Shown in pieces: positions 43,092 through 51,763 of a stretch of DNA of 64,000 bases (the first letter of the stretch is position 1; each line of letters begins with the position of its first letter). The stretch is from Palsa-513 sp050010595. GTDB taxonomy: Bacteria; Actinomycetota; Thermoleophilia; Solirubrobacterales; Solirubrobacteraceae. The stretch lies in assembly GCA_050010595.1 (NCBI GenBank), contig JBEKKS010000012.1, forward strand, positions 1 through 64,000, written 5' to 3'. The notes under the pieces are model-generated. The model worked only from the letters and a program-made list of their open reading frames with translations, had not been told where the DNA came from and made no database searches. The position numbers and the translations under genes were made by a program.

Positions 43092-43448
43092 ATGATTGTG
43101 GAGACACTTGATAGGACAGTGTTGGACGAGCTGCGCGGACTCGGCGGGGAAGACCTGCGCGACATCGTGGAGCTGTACTTCGCAGACGTCGAAGTCCAGA
43201 TCGAGCGTCTGCGCTCCTCGCTCGACGACGGCGACGCACAATCGGTAGCGGCCGCCGCCCACCGGATCAAGGGCGCGAGCCTGAGCATCGGTGCTGCGCG
43301 CGTCGCGGCGCTCGCCTCGGATACTGAGGTCGCCGGCAAGGAAGGCGATCTCACTCCTTGCCCGGAGCTTGTGCAGACGCTCGAAGGCGCGCTCGCGCCG
43401 ACCCGTCAGGCGCTCGGCGTCGAGCTCGCAGTCGACCTGGACGACTAA
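43092..43448 (+). CDS. Hpt (histidine phosphotransfer) domain protein
   Basis: The 118-residue protein is a four-helix bundle with AAAHRIKGASLSIGAARVAA, where His (about residue 56) would accept a phosphate from a receiver domain. DLRDIVELYFADVEVQIERL forms the preceding helix. It is a free-standing phosphotransfer module. No histidine kinase or response regulator lies next to it, so the partner is elsewhere. Confidence 0.85.
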   Translation: MIVETLDRTVLDELRGLGGEDLRDIVELYFADVEVQIERLRSSLDDGDAQSVAAAAHRIKGASLSIGAARVAALASDTEVAGKEGDLTPCPELVQTLEGALAPTRQALGVELAVDLDD

Positions 43449-43462
43449 GCGCATCTCGCTAG

Positions 43463-43478
43463 GGCAGGTCGCTGCCCG
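43463..43478 (+). terminator. Small hairpin after the Hpt gene
   Basis: GGGCAG-GTCG-CTGCCC, a perfect 6-bp stem with a 4-nt loop, lies 14 nt after the stop. No T-run follows. Confidence 0.35.
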
Positions 43479-43670
43479 GAGCCGGCAGCGCGCCACAGCT
43501 GACACATCGCGGGCGCACCGTCGCCGCGCGCCAACTCGCAGCCGATCGCCCCGACTTCACGATCCCTGTCCAGAAACGCCCTGCTCCGGGTCAACTACGG
43601 TACCGGCGGGCCTCTGCGGCGGGGCTAGCGACGCGCGCGTCCGCTGTCTGACATATTGCGGGCCGCAACC

Positions 43671-44702
43671 ATGCGAGTCGGACTTCTGACAGGCGGCGGA
43701 GACTGCCCCGGACTGAACGCGGTGATCCGTGCCGTTGTGCGGCGCGGTCTCCAGGAAGACGGCACGAGCTTTTGTGGCTTTCGCTCCGGCTGGGCCGGGG
43801 TATTGGCCGGCGACACGGTCGAGCTGACCTTCGAGAGCACGATGGGTTTGCTGATCCGCGGCGGGACGATCCTCGGGACGTCGCGGACGAACCCATTCAA
43901 AGGCGGCGCTGACGGCGTCACGCCGGTCCGCGCTGCGCTCGAGGCGGCCGGCGTCGAAGTCCTGATCCCGATCGGCGGCGACGACACCCTCGGTGTTGCG
44001 CTGAAGCTCTCGCAGGGCGGCATCCCTGTCGTCGCCGTCCCAAAGACGATCGACAACGATCTCGGCGCGACCGATTTCACGTTCGGCTTCCAGACCGCTG
44101 TGCAGATCGTCGCTGACGCCCTCGACCGCCTGCACACGACGGCCGAGTCGCACAACCGCGTGATGGTGGCTGAGGTGATGGGACGCGACGCCGGCTGGAT
44201 CGCGACCTATGGGGGGATGGCTGGCGGCGCGGACGCGATCCTCGTGCCGGAGCGACCGTTCGATATCGACGAGCTGTGCGCGCGCCTGCGCCACCGCCAC
44301 GAGAGCGGCATCACCTTCTCGATCGTCGTCGTCGCCGAGGGGGCGACGCCCAAAGACGGCGACCTCTCGACCTTTGCCCAGGGCACCGATGCGTTCGGCC
44401 ACGCGCGACTCGGCGGCATCGGCGCTTCGCTCGCCCACCAGATCGAGGAGAAGACCGGCTACGAGACGCGGGTCACCGTGCTCGGCCACGTCCAGCGCGG
44501 CGGCACACCAACGGCCTATGACCGTGTGCTCGCGACGCGCTTTGGCGTTGGCGCGATGGAGGCCGCGCTTGCTGGCCGCTTCGGCGTAATGGTCGCGCTC
44601 CAGGGGACCGACATCGTCGAGGTCCCGCTCAGCGACGCGCTCGGTGAGCCCAAGCTGATCGATCCAAAGCTGTACGAGACCGCCGCCGTCTTCTTCGCCT
44701 GA
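43671..44702 (+). CDS. 6-phosphofructokinase, pyrophosphate-type signature
   Basis: The 343-residue protein phosphorylates fructose 6-phosphate. MRVGLLTGGGDCPGLNAVIR binds the nucleotide or pyrophosphate. The two diagnostic sites are IGGDDTLG (about residues 100-107), with Asp where ATP enzymes have Gly, and VPKTIDND (about 122-129), with Lys. That Asp and Lys pair marks PPi-dependent PFK (pfp) within the group III family, so this enzyme probably uses PPi and works reversibly. The ATG before MRVG is used; the frame is open 15 nt further up. Confidence 0.92.
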   Translation: MRVGLLTGGGDCPGLNAVIRAVVRRGLQEDGTSFCGFRSGWAGVLAGDTVELTFESTMGLLIRGGTILGTSRTNPFKGGADGVTPVRAALEAAGVEVLIPIGGDDTLGVALKLSQGGIPVVAVPKTIDNDLGATDFTFGFQTAVQIVADALDRLHTTAESHNRVMVAEVMGRDAGWIATYGGMAGGADAILVPERPFDIDELCARLRHRHESGITFSIVVVAEGATPKDGDLSTFAQGTDAFGHARLGGIGASLAHQIEEKTGYETRVTVLGHVQRGGTPTAYDRVLATRFGVGAMEAALAGRFGVMVALQGTDIVEVPLSDALGEPKLIDPKLYETAAVFFA

Positions 44703-44728
44703 GGTCGGGCGCGCGGGGCGCGCTCAGC

Positions 44729-44740
44729 TAGAGTCCGCGA
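44729..44740 (+). promoter_or_regulatory. Leaderless promoter (-10 TAGAGT)
   Basis: TAGAGT ends 6 nt before the ATG at 44741. Confidence 0.5.
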
Positions 44741-44989
44741 ATGGACGAATCAGCCACCTCGGGCTCCGATCTCGAGCGTGAGGTACGCCGGCGCGAGGAG
44801 CGCCGAGCGGTTGAGGAGGCGGGTGGCGGCGAGGCCGAGGGCTTCGAGCTTGCCGAGCAGGAGCTGATCGATCACGCTACGCACAGCGACGAGCACAGCG
44901 CCGGGCGGATCATGCGCGACGCCGGCCCGGACGAGGAGCCGCTCGCAACCGACTACGGCGAAGCGGACGAGGAGAACAAGCCCGACTGA
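44741..44989 (+). CDS. Small highly charged hypothetical protein
   Basis: The 82-residue protein is acidic and helical (DLEREVRRREERRAVEEAGG, then HATHSDEHSAGRIMRDAGPD) with no hydrophobic core, so it is probably disordered or a small coiled coil. No family recognised. A clear leaderless promoter supports it being a real gene. It is convergent with the next two small genes, with stops adjacent. Confidence 0.65.
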   Translation: MDESATSGSDLEREVRRREERRAVEEAGGGEAEGFELAEQELIDHATHSDEHSAGRIMRDAGPDEEPLATDYGEADEENKPD

Positions 44990-45181
44990 TCAGGGCTGTT
45001 GGATTCGCGCGGCGGCGGGGATGCCTGCGGCCGGCGGATCAAAGCGCAAGCGTGCTTTGAGGTCGGCGACCGCGCCATCCCCGGTCCGGAAGTCGAGCAG
45101 GCGCTGCTGCGCATAGTCCAGTTCTGGCCAGATCTCCCGGGTCCGACGCAGCAGGGTCCCCGCGTTCGTCGCGAAGCTCAT
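44990..45181 (-). CDS. Small hypothetical protein
   Basis: The 63-residue product (MSFATNAGTLLRRTREIWPE) has no known domain. Its ATG overlaps the stop of the upstream gene by 4 nt (ATGA), which supports translation as a coupled pair. No membrane segment. Confidence 0.55.
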   Translation of the reverse strand: MSFATNAGTLLRRTREIWPELDYAQQRLLDFRTGDGAVADLKARLRFDPPAAGIPAAARIQQP

Positions 45182-45519
45182 GACCTGCTCCCGACCTTCG
45201 GCCCGCGGCGCAGCTGCTTGGCGCGCAGCTCGAGCAGTGCGACAACCTCATCGGCACGCTCTCCGGCCGAGGTCACGATCTCGCCGTCGCTGAGCGACAG
45301 CGCCGCGACGGCTCTGCCTTCGAGCTCGCCGACGAGGACGGGTGCGCGCGGCACATCGCTCGCGCTCATGCCGGCTATCCTCGCCTCGTTGCGGCGGTGC
45401 GCGACACGCATTCTCACCTCGTGCGATGGCTCAGGCTGAGCATCCTCGAGTGCGGCGCGGCGCCACGTCCCGGTGCGCGGGGCAGTGCGGCGAAGGTCCT
45501 CGATGTGAACCTCGGCCAT
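45178..45519 (-). CDS. Small hypothetical protein with an AALSLSDG block
   Basis: The 113-residue protein begins MAEVHIEDLRR, 5 nt after a TACACT box on the minus strand. Its second half (VLVGELEGRAVAALSLSDGE, then ELRAKQLRRG) matches a short block widespread in actinobacterial proteins of unknown role, often linked to GNAT-like or HTH proteins. No catalytic residues are evident. Confidence 0.6.
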   Translation of the reverse strand: MAEVHIEDLRRTAPRTGTWRRAALEDAQPEPSHEVRMRVAHRRNEARIAGMSASDVPRAPVLVGELEGRAVAALSLSDGEIVTSAGERADEVVALLELRAKQLRRGPKVGSRS

Positions 45520-45530
45520 GATCGAGTGTA
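45520..45530 (-). promoter_or_regulatory. Leaderless promoter (-10 TACACT)
   Basis: On the minus strand TACACT ends 5 nt before the ATG at 45519. Confidence 0.4.
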
Positions 45531-45629
45531 ATCCAAAGCCGTTCATTGCCATACAGCAATCACTTCTCGCTTTCGCCGGATATTCCTTCTGGGGCTGACC
45601 GTAGCAACGGCGGACGGTTATTGCAATAT

Positions 45630-45650
45630 CATTCAATTGATGATTGAATG
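45630..45650. promoter_or_regulatory. Inverted repeat over the start of the MocR gene
   Basis: CATTCAAT-TGATG-ATTGAATG is a perfect 8-bp inverted repeat in AT-rich DNA. Its right arm ends in the ATG start codon. TATCAT (45627-45632) overlaps the left arm and could be the -10. Autoregulation by MocR is likely. Confidence 0.6.
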
Positions 45651-47180
45651 ACAGGTGTGAGCGTTTCCGGGTTGGAGCAGCGACTCGCCGCGGTGCAGCG
45701 TGGCGGGAATCAGTCGGTGACTGCCCAGATCGTTGAGACATTCGTTGCGGCGATCGCCTCCGGCGAGCTCGTGGCGGGCGACAAGCTGCCTCCCACGCGC
45801 CGGCTCGCAGAGCTCGCCGCCGTCAACCAGCTGACGGCGGGGCGCTGTTACCGGCGCCTCGCCGAGCGTGGCCTGGTCGTCTCCGAGGTCGGCCGCGGAA
45901 CGTTCGTGCGCGCGGCGGTGGCGCCCGCCGGACGACCCGTCGGCGCGCGCGATGCGTCCTGGCAAACCTATGTCCTGCCACCCGAGCGTGGCGGCTCGGC
46001 TGGTTGGATTCTCACCGAGCTCGCCCAGCAGATGGGCGACGAAGCGGCTGGGCTGATCCCGCTCTCGGCCGGCTATCCGCCGTCCGAGCTGATTCCGGTG
46101 GAGCTCCTGGCGCAGGCCAGCGCAGCGGAGATCGCGAGCCACGGCGCCGCCAGCTTCGAGTACGGACCGGTGGCCGGCCAGGGCTCACTGCGCAGCGAAC
46201 TGGCCCGTCTGGGTCGCACGCGCGGGCTTGACGATGACGCCGGGTCGATCCTCGTCACGACGGGCGCTCGCCAGGCGATCACGCTCGCGGTACGTGCGCT
46301 GTTGCGCGCCGGCGACAAGGTCGCGTGCGAGTCGCCCACCTACATGGGCATCATCGACGCCCTCCAAGCGGTCGAGGCGGAGATACTTCCGGTGCCGGTC
46401 GACGCGGACGGGCTCGACACCGACGCGCTCGAGGCGCTTCTGCGCCGGCACGAGATCCGCATGGTTGCGCTACAGCCGCGCCTGCAGAACCCGACCGGCG
46501 CCGACCTGTCGACCGAGCGACGAGCTCACCTCGTCGAGCTTGCCCGGCGCCACGGCTTCTTCATCCTCGAGGATGCGGTGTACGCGGACCTGCGCTTCGC
46601 GGGTGCCGATCCTGGGCCGCTGCGGGCGCTGGCACCGGCTCACGTCATCTATCTGGACTCGTTCTCGAAGAGCCTCGGACCTGGCCTGCGCGCCGGCTGG
46701 ATCGCCGCGAGTGGCCCCGTCCGCGATCGACTGGTCGCTGAGAAGCGCGGCGATGACGCGCACGGTGCGACGCTCCCCCAGCAGATCGTCGCCAAGTTCC
46801 TCGCCGACGGCTGCTACGCAGAGCAGCTGGAGCGCGCGCGGGCGCTCCATCGCGAGCGCCGTGACGTGCTGCTCGCCGCGGTCGATCAGGAGCTGGGCGA
46901 GCTGGTCAGCTACCGGCTGCCGCAAGGCGGCGGTCATGTCTGGGTAACGTTGAACGAGCCGTGCGACGACGCGCGCCTCTACCGCGATGCGCTTGCGGCA
47001 GGCGTCAGCTTCGTTCCCGGCTCGACGATGCTCGTCGAGCGCCCGCACGCCACGCACCTGCGGCTCTCGTTCGGGCGCCTCGACAACGACACGGCCCGCG
47101 AAGGGGTGCGCCGGCTGGCCGGAGTGATCCGCGCGCAGCGCGAGGACCGGCGCGAGCGCGCGTCGTTGCCCGTCAATTAG
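45648..47180 (+). CDS. MocR/PdxR-type GntR-aminotransferase regulator
   Basis: The 510-residue protein joins an N-terminal GntR winged helix (IASGELVAGDKLPPTRRLAE, LTAGRCYRRLAERGLVVSEV) to a fold-type I aminotransferase domain of about 380 residues. The PLP-binding lysine is in YLDSFSKSLGPGLRAGWIA (about 342); FEYGPVAGQGSLR, TTGARQAITLAVRALL and LQPRLQNPTGADLS are also standard. These regulators sense PLP or an amino compound. No pdxST or GABA gene is adjacent, so the target is unknown. Confidence 0.93.
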   Translation: MTGVSVSGLEQRLAAVQRGGNQSVTAQIVETFVAAIASGELVAGDKLPPTRRLAELAAVNQLTAGRCYRRLAERGLVVSEVGRGTFVRAAVAPAGRPVGARDASWQTYVLPPERGGSAGWILTELAQQMGDEAAGLIPLSAGYPPSELIPVELLAQASAAEIASHGAASFEYGPVAGQGSLRSELARLGRTRGLDDDAGSILVTTGARQAITLAVRALLRAGDKVACESPTYMGIIDALQAVEAEILPVPVDADGLDTDALEALLRRHEIRMVALQPRLQNPTGADLSTERRAHLVELARRHGFFILEDAVYADLRFAGADPGPLRALAPAHVIYLDSFSKSLGPGLRAGWIAASGPVRDRLVAEKRGDDAHGATLPQQIVAKFLADGCYAEQLERARALHRERRDVLLAAVDQELGELVSYRLPQGGGHVWVTLNEPCDDARLYRDALAAGVSFVPGSTMLVERPHATHLRLSFGRLDNDTAREGVRRLAGVIRAQREDRRERASLPVN

Positions 47181-47317
47181 CGGGCGCCCCTGGCGTCGCC
47201 GGGTCGCGGTAACCGGTTAATCACCTGCAGGTCACGCAATCGCTACGTCGCCACGGCGGAGTCGGTCGAGACTCGCGCTCGTAGTGCTTGGGTGATCAAC
47301 CGGAGGTGAAGGACGCG

Positions 47318-49879
47318 ATGAAACCTGATGTGCCAGTGAAGTCTGGACGCGTGGCATCCGCCTACGCGTCGCTGCGGGGCGCCGCCCGGCGCCGCACGCG
47401 TCGTCGCCCGGCGGCGACGACAGGATTTGTCGCTCTGGTGGCCTGCGCTTTGAGCGTGATGGCTGCCGGGGCCGTTGAGTCGAGCACGGCGACGGGCAAC
47501 CCGAGCCAGTGCCCGGCGGGTAGCACCCTCGAAGCCCAAACGGGCACCTGGGGTCAGGCCCAGTGCGTGATAACGGCGACCGGTACCCCGGTAGGGGCGG
47601 TCAAGCACGTCTGGCTGATCATCCTCGAGAACAAGTCCTACGACGAGAGCTTCAGCGGGCTCAACCAGAACAGCTATCTGTGGAAGACGCTGCCCGCACA
47701 AGGCGCCCTGCTCACCAACTACTACGGCACAGGGCACTTCAGCATGGACAACTACATCTCTCTGGTCTCCGGTCAAGCGCCGTCCTACGCAGTTCAGGAC
47801 GACTGCTCGACGACGGCGAACATGACCAACAACAACTCCGGGATCATCACAACGGGAGCGGTTGGCAACACGACGGACACCGACGGCACGGCCGACAAGA
47901 GTGGGACGTTCACGACCACGGCGACCACGAGCGGCTCGTCGAACGGCAACTATGGGCAGCTGCTCACGCACGGCGGCGTTGACGCGTCCCTCGCCAACAA
48001 CGGCTGCGTTTACCCGACGGACGTCCCAACCCTGTTCAACCAGCTCAACGCGGCTAACGTGTCGTGGAAGGGCTACGCACAGGATCTCGGAGGCGCTCAG
48101 CCCGTCGGTTCAAAGACCTATGTCACCGGCACCACTCCCGGCGTGACGGACACAGTTCCCGGTCGCGAGGACGGGCTGTGCGGCTACCCGGGGACGTCAT
48201 CCAACAACGCGGTAACCAACCCGACGAATCTGGTTGCGCCAAGTGGCGACGTCACCAGCTTCACCGGCGCTCAGCCGGCGGGTGCGAACAACAACGGGGA
48301 CCCAGCGGATCAGTACGTCGCCAAGCACTTCCCGGTGCCGTGGTTCGCGGCGCTGACCGGCGAGGCCTCGGGCACCCAGTCGGGTGTCACCTATACCGCA
48401 TCCTCGGCGCTGAACGAGCCGACGACACCGGAGTACGACGGGTCTGGCTCGACCAGCGGAACCGCTGACAACAACTGCGATGCGAACCATGTCAGCAACC
48501 TCGATGACCCGACCTACGGGCTCGTGCACGACCTGAGCCTCCCGGCCAACAAGGTCCCGGCGTTCAACTGGATCACGCCGAACAACTGCAGCGACGCACA
48601 CGACGCGACCTGCCAGGGCAACAACCTGTCGGGTGCGTTCAACGCGAACGGCACACCCGACTACACCCCGGCCGGTCTTCCGGCCTATGACCCGGAGGCG
48701 ACGACCCCGACCAACTACACCGGCGGGCTGTACGCATCCGACCTGTTCCTCCGTTACTACATACCGCTGATCGAGCAGTCCGCCGCGTTCAAGGACGGCG
48801 GCCTGATCGACGTCACGTTCGACGAGGCCAACCCGCCCTTCACGGTCGGCAACAGCTTCAACAACGTGCCGGCCAGCGGTGACTCGACGACCTACTCGGC
48901 ACCGGCAGACCAGCCGACCTACGGCTCGAAGGGGACCGACTATCCAGGCGCCAACTCGCTGTACGGCGCCTACGGAGCCCTCGCCGATGCCGCGGGTGAG
49001 AACATCGATGGCGTCAACGTGCCGACGGAACCGACCGGGCCAAACGACCCCGAGGTGACGACCAGCACGGGTGACCAGCTACAACCGGGTCCGGGAGCCT
49101 CCGGCTTCATCGATCGCCCGACCGGGCTGACCGGTGAGAGCCCCTACCTGTCCGGTTCGCCGGGCACGACGACCGAGCCCGCGATGGTGGCTCCCGGCTC
49201 GAGTCTCGCCATCGATCCCAAGATCAACGCCGACGACACCGGACGCCTCGTCTCGGGGACCGGGATCCCGGCCGACACATTCGTCGGGGCAGTGAGCGAC
49301 ACGGGGCCGTATGCCCTGAGTGCGAACGCCAGCACGACCACGGCGTCCAACAACTACGCCAAGCCGTGGATCGGAACGTTCCAACTGCTCAACGACAGCG
49401 GGCAACCGGTGACGCTGCCGAGCGGATTCAACGGAACGATCACGCTCGGTGCGGAGGGTGGCACCTCCACGCTCGGCACCACCACCTGCCCGACCGGCAG
49501 CGAGGCGGCGACGAGCAGTGGCTGCGTCACCCTCGACCCGCTGTATGACGCCACCGACTTCACTCCCGGCGGCGGCGACACCGGCACCGTGCTGATCAGC
49601 TCGCTGATCAAGCCCGGCACCGTGTCGAGCACCTACTACAACCACTACAGCACGCTGCGTACGCTCGAAGACCTGTTGCTGACAGGTCAGCGCTGCTCCG
49701 ATACGACGCTCGTCGCCGGCTCGGTCTGCGGTGGCCTTGATGGCGAAGGACACATCGGCTACGCCGCCCAGCGGGGTCTCGCGGACTTCGGCCCGGACGT
49801 GTTCACGGCCGAGTCCTTCAGGCCCTTGGAGCCGATCCAGCCGTCGTGGCCGTACCGGCGCCAGCGGCATCACGGGTAG
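47318..49879 (+). CDS. Secreted phosphoesterase family protein
   Basis: The 853-residue exported protein has a twin-arginine-free basic signal region (RRRTRRRPAATTGFVALVAC). The phosphoesterase (PF04185-like, phospholipase C/acid phosphatase) pattern is present: VKHVWLIILENKSYDESFSG, LTNYYGTGHFSMDNYISLVS, LIDVTFDEANPPF (metal site Asp-Glu) and a C-terminal HYSTLRTLEDLLL. Long Ser/Thr/Gly-rich segments interrupt it, and about 200 extra residues lie before the last block. The ATG is used, with GAAGG 5 nt upstream; in-frame GTG and TTG codons lie just before. Confidence 0.85.
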   Translation: MKPDVPVKSGRVASAYASLRGAARRRTRRRPAATTGFVALVACALSVMAAGAVESSTATGNPSQCPAGSTLEAQTGTWGQAQCVITATGTPVGAVKHVWLIILENKSYDESFSGLNQNSYLWKTLPAQGALLTNYYGTGHFSMDNYISLVSGQAPSYAVQDDCSTTANMTNNNSGIITTGAVGNTTDTDGTADKSGTFTTTATTSGSSNGNYGQLLTHGGVDASLANNGCVYPTDVPTLFNQLNAANVSWKGYAQDLGGAQPVGSKTYVTGTTPGVTDTVPGREDGLCGYPGTSSNNAVTNPTNLVAPSGDVTSFTGAQPAGANNNGDPADQYVAKHFPVPWFAALTGEASGTQSGVTYTASSALNEPTTPEYDGSGSTSGTADNNCDANHVSNLDDPTYGLVHDLSLPANKVPAFNWITPNNCSDAHDATCQGNNLSGAFNANGTPDYTPAGLPAYDPEATTPTNYTGGLYASDLFLRYYIPLIEQSAAFKDGGLIDVTFDEANPPFTVGNSFNNVPASGDSTTYSAPADQPTYGSKGTDYPGANSLYGAYGALADAAGENIDGVNVPTEPTGPNDPEVTTSTGDQLQPGPGASGFIDRPTGLTGESPYLSGSPGTTTEPAMVAPGSSLAIDPKINADDTGRLVSGTGIPADTFVGAVSDTGPYALSANASTTTASNNYAKPWIGTFQLLNDSGQPVTLPSGFNGTITLGAEGGTSTLGTTTCPTGSEAATSSGCVTLDPLYDATDFTPGGGDTGTVLISSLIKPGTVSSTYYNHYSTLRTLEDLLLTGQRCSDTTLVAGSVCGGLDGEGHIGYAAQRGLADFGPDVFTAESFRPLEPIQPSWPYRRQRHHG

Positions 49880-49895
49880 GCAGTGAGGCAGTCTG

Positions 49896-50483
49896 ATGCA
49901 CGCCCCTAACAGGGCGACCGCGAGCGAATTGGGCCGGGCTTTCGAGCCCGGCCCGCTTCGTGCCGCGGCCGCTGTCCTGCTTGTTGGCATCGCCCTCGCG
50001 GGATGTGGCGGCGCGGGCTCGAAATACCCGTCGTTCCTACCGAAGAGCACCGTCGACCCGACGGTTGATCGGGTGCTGACGGGCACGATTGCAAAGCCGG
50101 CTCTGACCGTCGAGGGCCTGGCCGTCCACGTCAAGACCCGCGCGTTCGATGTCGTGATCACCGTCAGCGGTCCGATCGTGCCGGGCGAGGGACTGCCCTA
50201 CCAACCGCCGGCAACGACCTGCACGTGGACCGTAACGATGAAAGATGCCACCGCCGACGTCCCGGTTTCGCTTGCCGATTTCCACGCCGTGGACCACCTC
50301 GGCGCCTACCAAGTCCCGCATCTGGTGCCCGGTGAGGCCAGCCCACCCTCGGTGCTGCGCCCGGGTCAGGCGCTCAAGTTCCAGATTCGCGCATACTCGC
50401 TGGTCGGTGAAGGGCTGATGCAATGGGCACCGGACCGACGCCACGTCGTTGCCGACTGGGACTACGAAGTCGAGAACGACTGA
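49896..50483 (+). CDS. Lipoprotein of unknown function
   Basis: The 195-residue product has a signal sequence ending in a lipobox (VGIALAGCGG, Cys about 37). The mature domain is beta-rich (TVEGLAVHVKTRAFDVVITV, TTCTWTVTMKDATADVPVSL). It follows the phosphoesterase gene after 16 nt, and both are exported, so they are likely made together. Confidence 0.75.
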   Translation: MHAPNRATASELGRAFEPGPLRAAAAVLLVGIALAGCGGAGSKYPSFLPKSTVDPTVDRVLTGTIAKPALTVEGLAVHVKTRAFDVVITVSGPIVPGEGLPYQPPATTCTWTVTMKDATADVPVSLADFHAVDHLGAYQVPHLVPGEASPPSVLRPGQALKFQIRAYSLVGEGLMQWAPDRRHVVADWDYEVEND

Positions 50484-50499
50484 CCGCAGTCGCGCGGAC

Positions 50500-50535
50500 T
50501 TGACACGTAACCATATGGTTACGTATGCTGCGGCT
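50500..50535 (+). promoter_or_regulatory. Promoter with a 20-bp operator palindrome before the ArsR-SRPBCC gene
   Basis: TTGACA (50500-50505) and TATGCT (50524-50529, 18-nt spacing) form a promoter. The arms ACGTAACCAT and ATGGTTACGT (50505-50524) make a perfect 20-bp palindrome filling the spacer. TATGCT ends 6 nt before GTG 50536, so the mRNA should start at the codon. ArsR binding would block the polymerase. Confidence 0.75.
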
Positions 50536-51336
50536 GTGGACGATGTGTTCAGGGCGCTGGCAGACAGGACACGGCGAGGGTTGCTCGACGAGCTCTTTCG
50601 CAGCGATGGCCAAACGCTCACCGCGCTCGAGCAGCGCTTGCCGATGACGAGGATCGGCGTGATGAAGCATCTGCGCGTGCTCGAGCAGGCGGGTCTCGTC
50701 ACCACGCGTCGTCACGGCCGCGAGAAGCTCCACTTCCTCAATCCGGTTCCGATTCGGCTCGTCTATGAGCGCTGGGTGAGCAAGTACGCGGAGCCGTTGG
50801 CGGCGACCTTGACAGGCCTCAAACGCGAACTGGAGGGAGACATGACCAACAAAGCGGAGCCCTACACCGTGATCGGCGACCGCGGCGCGATGACCGTGTT
50901 CGAGATCTACATCAAGGCGAGCCCCGAGCGCGTCTGGGAGGCGATCACCGACGGCGAGCTACGCAAGCGCTACAGCTTCGGTGTCGGCACCGAGTCCGAC
51001 TGGCGGTCGGGCTCGCCGTACAAGAGCGGAGTTCCCGGACGCGTCGAGATCGCCGAGGGGGAGAACCTCGAGGTCGATCCGCCGCGACGGCTGGTGCAGA
51101 GCTTCAAGGCGCTCTGGAGCGAGGAGGTCAAGGCGGAGGGCGATTCGCGCGTCACCTGGGAGATCGAGCCGGTTGGTGAGGACTCGGTGAAGTTGACCGT
51201 GATCCACGACCGCCTCGCACCCAACGCAAACTCCCAGCTCTACGGCGGCTGGCCGATGATCCTCTCCGGCCTGAAGACGCTGCTCGAGACGGGCGAGGAC
51301 CTCACGACGCCCGGCTCGCTGATGTACGCGCGATGA
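50536..51336 (+). CDS. ArsR HTH fused to an SRPBCC (AHSA1-like) domain
   Basis: The 266-residue fusion has an N-terminal winged helix (VFRALADRTRRGLLDELFRS, IGVMKHLRVLEQAGLVTTRR) and a C-terminal Bet v 1-like pocket (TVFEIYIKASPERVWEAITD, then RYSFGVGTESDWRSGSPYKS). The SRPBCC pocket probably binds a hydrophobic ligand and controls DNA binding. I choose the leaderless GTG start (MDDVFRALADRTRR), which fits ArsR proteins; an ATG 21 nt upstream lies inside the operator. Target genes beyond itself are unknown. Confidence 0.9.
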   Translation: MDDVFRALADRTRRGLLDELFRSDGQTLTALEQRLPMTRIGVMKHLRVLEQAGLVTTRRHGREKLHFLNPVPIRLVYERWVSKYAEPLAATLTGLKRELEGDMTNKAEPYTVIGDRGAMTVFEIYIKASPERVWEAITDGELRKRYSFGVGTESDWRSGSPYKSGVPGRVEIAEGENLEVDPPRRLVQSFKALWSEEVKAEGDSRVTWEIEPVGEDSVKLTVIHDRLAPNANSQLYGGWPMILSGLKTLLETGEDLTTPGSLMYAR

Positions 51337-51340
51337 GCGG

Positions 51341-51763
51341 CTAGCTATGCGGGAGCGGCTCGCGCGTGATCGCGGTGACCGCCACGCGGAGCGGTGCGGT
51401 TCCGGACCGGTTCGCGTTGTGGATGCGAACCTTGTAGGCCGATCCGCCTAGCACCGATCCGGCGCTCAATACCTTGACGGCCCCACGGCTCGGCGTCGCG
51501 CCACGGGCACCGGCCGGCGGACCGAGCACCACGGTCCTGCCGGCGTAGGTCGCGTTGCCGTACTCGAGGGCGTCCGGATAGCCGACCGTGACCGTTTCAG
51601 TCCGGCCGGCGGCGATGTTGACCGTGGTCGAAGCTTGCAGCTCGATCGTCGACGCCGCCAGTGCCGCGCTGCTCGCGAGCAGCGCGAGCAGCAGGCCCGT
51701 GCCGAGCGCGGTTGTGCGGGTGCGCGTCAGGCGCGACCCTGGATTTGGGCACGCAGCATCCAC
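51341..51763 (-). CDS. Small secreted protein
   Basis: The 140-residue product has a signal sequence (TALGTGLLLALLASSAALAA) and a beta-rich mature part (TVNIAAGRTETVTVGYPDAL, GSAYKVRIHNANRSGTAPLR). The ATG at 51763 overlaps the dps gene by 37 nt; an alternative start further in would avoid this. It follows dps on the same strand and may be co-transcribed. Function unknown. Confidence 0.55.
   Translation of the reverse strand: MDAACPNPGSRLTRTRTTALGTGLLLALLASSAALAASTIELQASTTVNIAAGRTETVTVGYPDALEYGNATYAGRTVVLGPPAGARGATPSRGAVKVLSAGSVLGGSAYKVRIHNANRSGTAPLRVAVTAITREPLPHS

Noticed and set aside
41535..43505. Leftward frame of over 600 codons overlapping the L,D-transpeptidase
   Set aside because: Arginine-rich shadow of the transpeptidase gene in another frame; no domain.
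47210..47232. Two adjacent palindromes (TAACCGGTTA, ACCTGCAGGT) before the phosphoesterase, considered as PHO boxes
   Set aside because: They do not match the direct-repeat form of PHO boxes; short palindromes are expected by chance in GC-rich DNA.
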